Origin: Aphodosoma sp045600865
Lineage (GTDB): Bacteria; Bacteroidota; Bacteroidia; Bacteroidales; Paludibacteraceae
Assembly (NCBI GenBank): GCA_045600865.1
Contig: JAZRYS010000099.1
Location: forward strand, 1 to 9,085
Direction: 5' to 3'
DNA: 9,085 bases
Shown here: positions 7,062 through 9,085 of the stretch, in pieces
How positions within the stretch are numbered: the stretch's first letter is position 1
Layout of the letters: each line of letters opens with the position of its first letter
Made by a program: the position numbers and the translations under genes
Notes under the pieces: model-generated
The model's input: only the letters and a program-made list of their open reading frames with translations
Database searches by the model: none
Told to the model about the DNA's origin: nothing

Positions 7062-8945
7062 ATGAAAAACGAATACATAAATAGGATGGCTGATCGTATG
7101 TCGATACGCAAGCTAAGATCCGAGCAAATGCGTTCGGGCAAGGTGGTTGTCCGCTCGATGCTATCTACTCAGGTGGCATGTGTTCTCAACAACCTTGCAC
7201 CGCAACTTGCCATCATGTTGAGCAGCATGATGGTGTCGCATTTCCTTGGCGTTGACAGTTTCAAGGCAACGGCTGCTTTCAATCCAATAGCAGGCGTGAT
7301 AATGATACTTATAAGCTTATGCAACCTTGGCCCAAGTCTGCAGGCTGGAACGGCATACGGAAAATTTGACTTCAACACTGCCAACAAGCTGCTCACTTTT
7401 TCAGCGTTGTCTTCTGCTTTTATTGCTGTCATTTCTGCAGTTGTAATATTGGCTTTCAGAGGAGGAATTGCAGGAATGATAACGTCTGACCCTGCAGTCT
7501 TGAGCAACTTGTATTCATATCTGCTTCCTATGGCTATTTATTTCCTGTTCCATGCCATGGTATCAGTGATAAATGCCTATGTTACTGCATCAGGTCATGC
7601 CGACAAGGTGACAAGAGCCATATTTGTGTCGGTGTTTGTCAATCTCCTCTCGGTCTTCCTGCTGATAAAAGTGGCTCACCTTGGTGTCGAGTCTGTCGGC
7701 ATTGCCATGTGCCTGTTGTCAGCCTCGAACATTTTGGTGCTTTTGCCAGTGGTTCTCGGCAAGGATTTTCCATTTCATTTTGTCACCCCCGCTTTGGAAC
7801 TCTTTGCCATGTTCAGAAAGAACATCCTTCTATGGACAAGCAACATCTCAGCTTCCATATCAAACTCAATTTTCTTGTTCCTTGTAAACATCCTCATATT
7901 GCATTATCTGCCATCTGATGGTTTGTTCGTGTGGGGAGTTTGTATGCAGGCCATTTCAATACCTTATTGCGTTAAGGCAGGAATTACTCATGCGTATCTG
8001 TATGTAGATGCTTTCCTGCTCGGCGAAGGAGACAGTGCCGGAAGGTTGAAAATAGCAAAGGTGTATTTCATGGAAATATGTCTGATAATAATGTTGTTTG
8101 CAACTGCCTATGTATGCTTTACCGACAATATAGCGATGCTTTTCGGAGCAAAGAGCATAGAATTGATTAATTCTGTCAGAATTCCTTTGATGTGCGTTAC
8201 CTGTTTCTTCGTATTCCGAGATATCGCAGGCACATTTGGTGTGTTCTCCATTAAATGCAACTCTCTCATGAAAGTGATTCAAGATGGCATTTCCTGCTTG
8301 GTTACTCCGCTGATGATTATAGTCGTGGCCTTTGTCTTGGGGAATGGCAATCTTTGGTATGGATTTGTTGCAACAGCTGTAATCATTGCTGCATACGTGG
8401 CAGTCGCTAATACTGTTTGCTGCCGTAAAGACAAGGGTCTTGTTCCTTTCTTCCTTCTTGACAGATTCAGCGAAACAATCAATCTTGATGTTTCGGTGAA
8501 TTATACGCTTGAAAGTCTGGAGGAGAATATGGAAAGAATACATCTGTTCCTTAGTGTATGCGAGGCGAGTGAGGAACTTTCAAAAAAGATTGAGATTTGC
8601 TGCGAGGAACTGATGAACAATATAATAGGTCTCAAGAAAAAGAACAGGAGAAGGAACAGGAGAAGGAACAGAAACAGGAAAATGAGAAGGAACAGGAACA
8701 TAAAACAAACATTCGATATCAGACTTTCGGAAGGCGAAGACAATTTGTGCCTCTTTGCACGTAATTTTGGAAAACCTATTTCGCCTGCCATACCTGTGAA
8801 TTTGGTAGAAGAATATGTCAAAAACGGCAGAATCCCAGATGTCAGCGAACTGAGTCTGTTCTATATCAAAAACTATTCCGACAAACAAGTGTATCACTAC
8901 GTCCATGGAATGAACGTACTATATCTGCAGTTTGACAAGAAATGA
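7062..8945 (+). CDS. MATE/MOP-family transporter fused to degenerate RsbW-like ATPase domain (copy 2)
   Basis: This 627-residue paralogue of the preceding gene aligns to it without gaps except for one 60-base insertion. Identity is about 80% by eye, with perfectly identical DNA blocks at both ends. The membrane part (about 35-455) and the N-box (ICCEELMNNI, E516 and N520) are conserved, as are the replaced nucleotide-binding motifs NFGKP and SELSLF. Between the N-box and the next strand, six residues of copy 1 are replaced by 26 residues made almost only of Arg, Asn and Lys (524-549). The greatest divergence between copies in the membrane part is near residues 300-312 (PLGFTTGFADAY against PYCVKAGITHAY), where a different substrate preference could arise. 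There is no promoter in the 66-base gap before it, so it is probably co-transcribed. Substrate and role are unknown. Confidence 0.85.
   Translation: MKNEYINRMADRMSIRKLRSEQMRSGKVVVRSMLSTQVACVLNNLAPQLAIMLSSMMVSHFLGVDSFKATAAFNPIAGVIMILISLCNLGPSLQAGTAYGKFDFNTANKLLTFSALSSAFIAVISAVVILAFRGGIAGMITSDPAVLSNLYSYLLPMAIYFLFHAMVSVINAYVTASGHADKVTRAIFVSVFVNLLSVFLLIKVAHLGVESVGIAMCLLSASNILVLLPVVLGKDFPFHFVTPALELFAMFRKNILLWTSNISASISNSIFLFLVNILILHYLPSDGLFVWGVCMQAISIPYCVKAGITHAYLYVDAFLLGEGDSAGRLKIAKVYFMEICLIIMLFATAYVCFTDNIAMLFGAKSIELINSVRIPLMCVTCFFVFRDIAGTFGVFSIKCNSLMKVIQDGISCLVTPLMIIVVAFVLGNGNLWYGFVATAVIIAAYVAVANTVCCRKDKGLVPFFLLDRFSETINLDVSVNYTLESLEENMERIHLFLSVCEASEELSKKIEICCEELMNNIIGLKKKNRRRNRRRNRNRKMRRNRNIKQTFDIRLSEGEDNLCLFARNFGKPISPAIPVNLVEEYVKNGRIPDVSELSLFYIKNYSDKQVYHYVHGMNVLYLQFDKK
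8631..8708 (+). repeat. Purine-rich coding microsatellite (Arg/Asn tract)
   Basis: This stretch consists of reiterated aggaac and aggaga/aggaag hexamers, for example aacaggagaagg repeated, and is almost entirely A and G on the plus strand. Copy 1 has only the short seed aagaacaggacaggg at the same place, so the tract looks like an in-frame expansion by slippage of 60 bases (20 codons). It encodes residues 524-549 of copy 2. Confidence 0.85.
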
Positions 8946-8996
8946 GTGTTGACTCACGAAAAGTAGACACAAATGGTAGAAAAAAAACGGAAAAAC

Positions 8997-9027
8997 TTGT
9001 CAGAATGAGATAAAAGCATTATCTTTG
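8997..9027 (+). promoter_or_regulatory. Promoter reading out of the window
   Basis: TTG at 8997-8999 and TATCTTTG at 9020-9027 are separated by 20 bases, a good Bacteroidetes -33/-7 pair. Transcription would start near 9033, just before the self-complementary sequence at 9040-9085. The gene it drives lies outside the window. Confidence 0.7.
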
Positions 9028-9039
9028 CACTTTCTTAGC

Positions 9040-9085
9040 GGTTGGAGCAGGAGTGAGGAGCTTGCTCCGAACGTAAGCTCCAACC
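9040..9085 (+). repeat. Nested inverted repeat at the window end
   Basis: The outer arms ggttggagc (9040-9048) and gctccaacc (9077-9085) are perfect 9-bp complements. Inside them ggagc (9057-9061) and gctcc (9064-9068) form a second stem. The motif ggagc/gctcc occurs four times in 46 bases. It lies at the predicted transcript start, so it could be a structured leader, a small RNA, or another intergenic repeat family; its continuation is cut off. Confidence 0.6.

Noticed and set aside
8943..8956. Small hairpin tgagt/actca at the stop of the last MATE gene as terminator
   Set aside because: The stem is only 5 bp with no T-tract; too weak to call.

Overview
The window looks like the chromosome of a Bacteroidales bacterium, probably Prevotella or a close relative. 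Four things point there: several copies of the Bacteroidetes -7 promoter element TAnnTTTG, no Shine-Dalgarno sequences before the starts, a BspA-type leucine-rich-repeat protein with a type IX secretion-like C-terminal tail, and a lipoprotein form of type II asparaginase. No RNA gene, CRISPR array or intact transposase is visible.

Positions 1-2316 are an accessory-looking stretch. A secreted BspA-like LRR protein (263-1480, +) faces the remnant of an AAA ATPase (1655-2032, -) that breaks off just after Walker B. A perfect 18-bp hairpin (1533-1576) lies between them. The pair is framed by copies of a MITE-like, hairpin-rich intergenic repeat: half a copy at the window start (1-141) and a complete head-to-head composite copy at 2071-2316 with 16-bp terminal inverted repeats.

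Positions 2317-3878 hold a promoter, a leader with two 17-bp direct repeats, and an intact ATPase of the AAA/DUF4143 type.

Positions 3988-8945 look like one transcription unit. A Bacteroidetes-type promoter precedes an asparaginase lipoprotein (ansB), followed by two tandem, roughly 80% identical genes. Each encodes a MATE/MOP-type 12-TM transporter fused to a C-terminal RsbW/SpoIIAB-like ATPase domain whose glycine motifs are degenerate. The last gene carries a 20-residue Arg/Asn-rich expansion inside that domain. A new promoter and a strongly self-complementary sequence close the window (8997-9085).

The most unusual signals are the duplicated MATE-pseudo-ATPase fusion, and the fact that the first 16 or so codons of both fusions match the start of the unrelated upstream DUF4143 ATPase, as if a 5' coding cassette had been shared. 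A joint function for asparaginase and the fusions is inference from gene order only.
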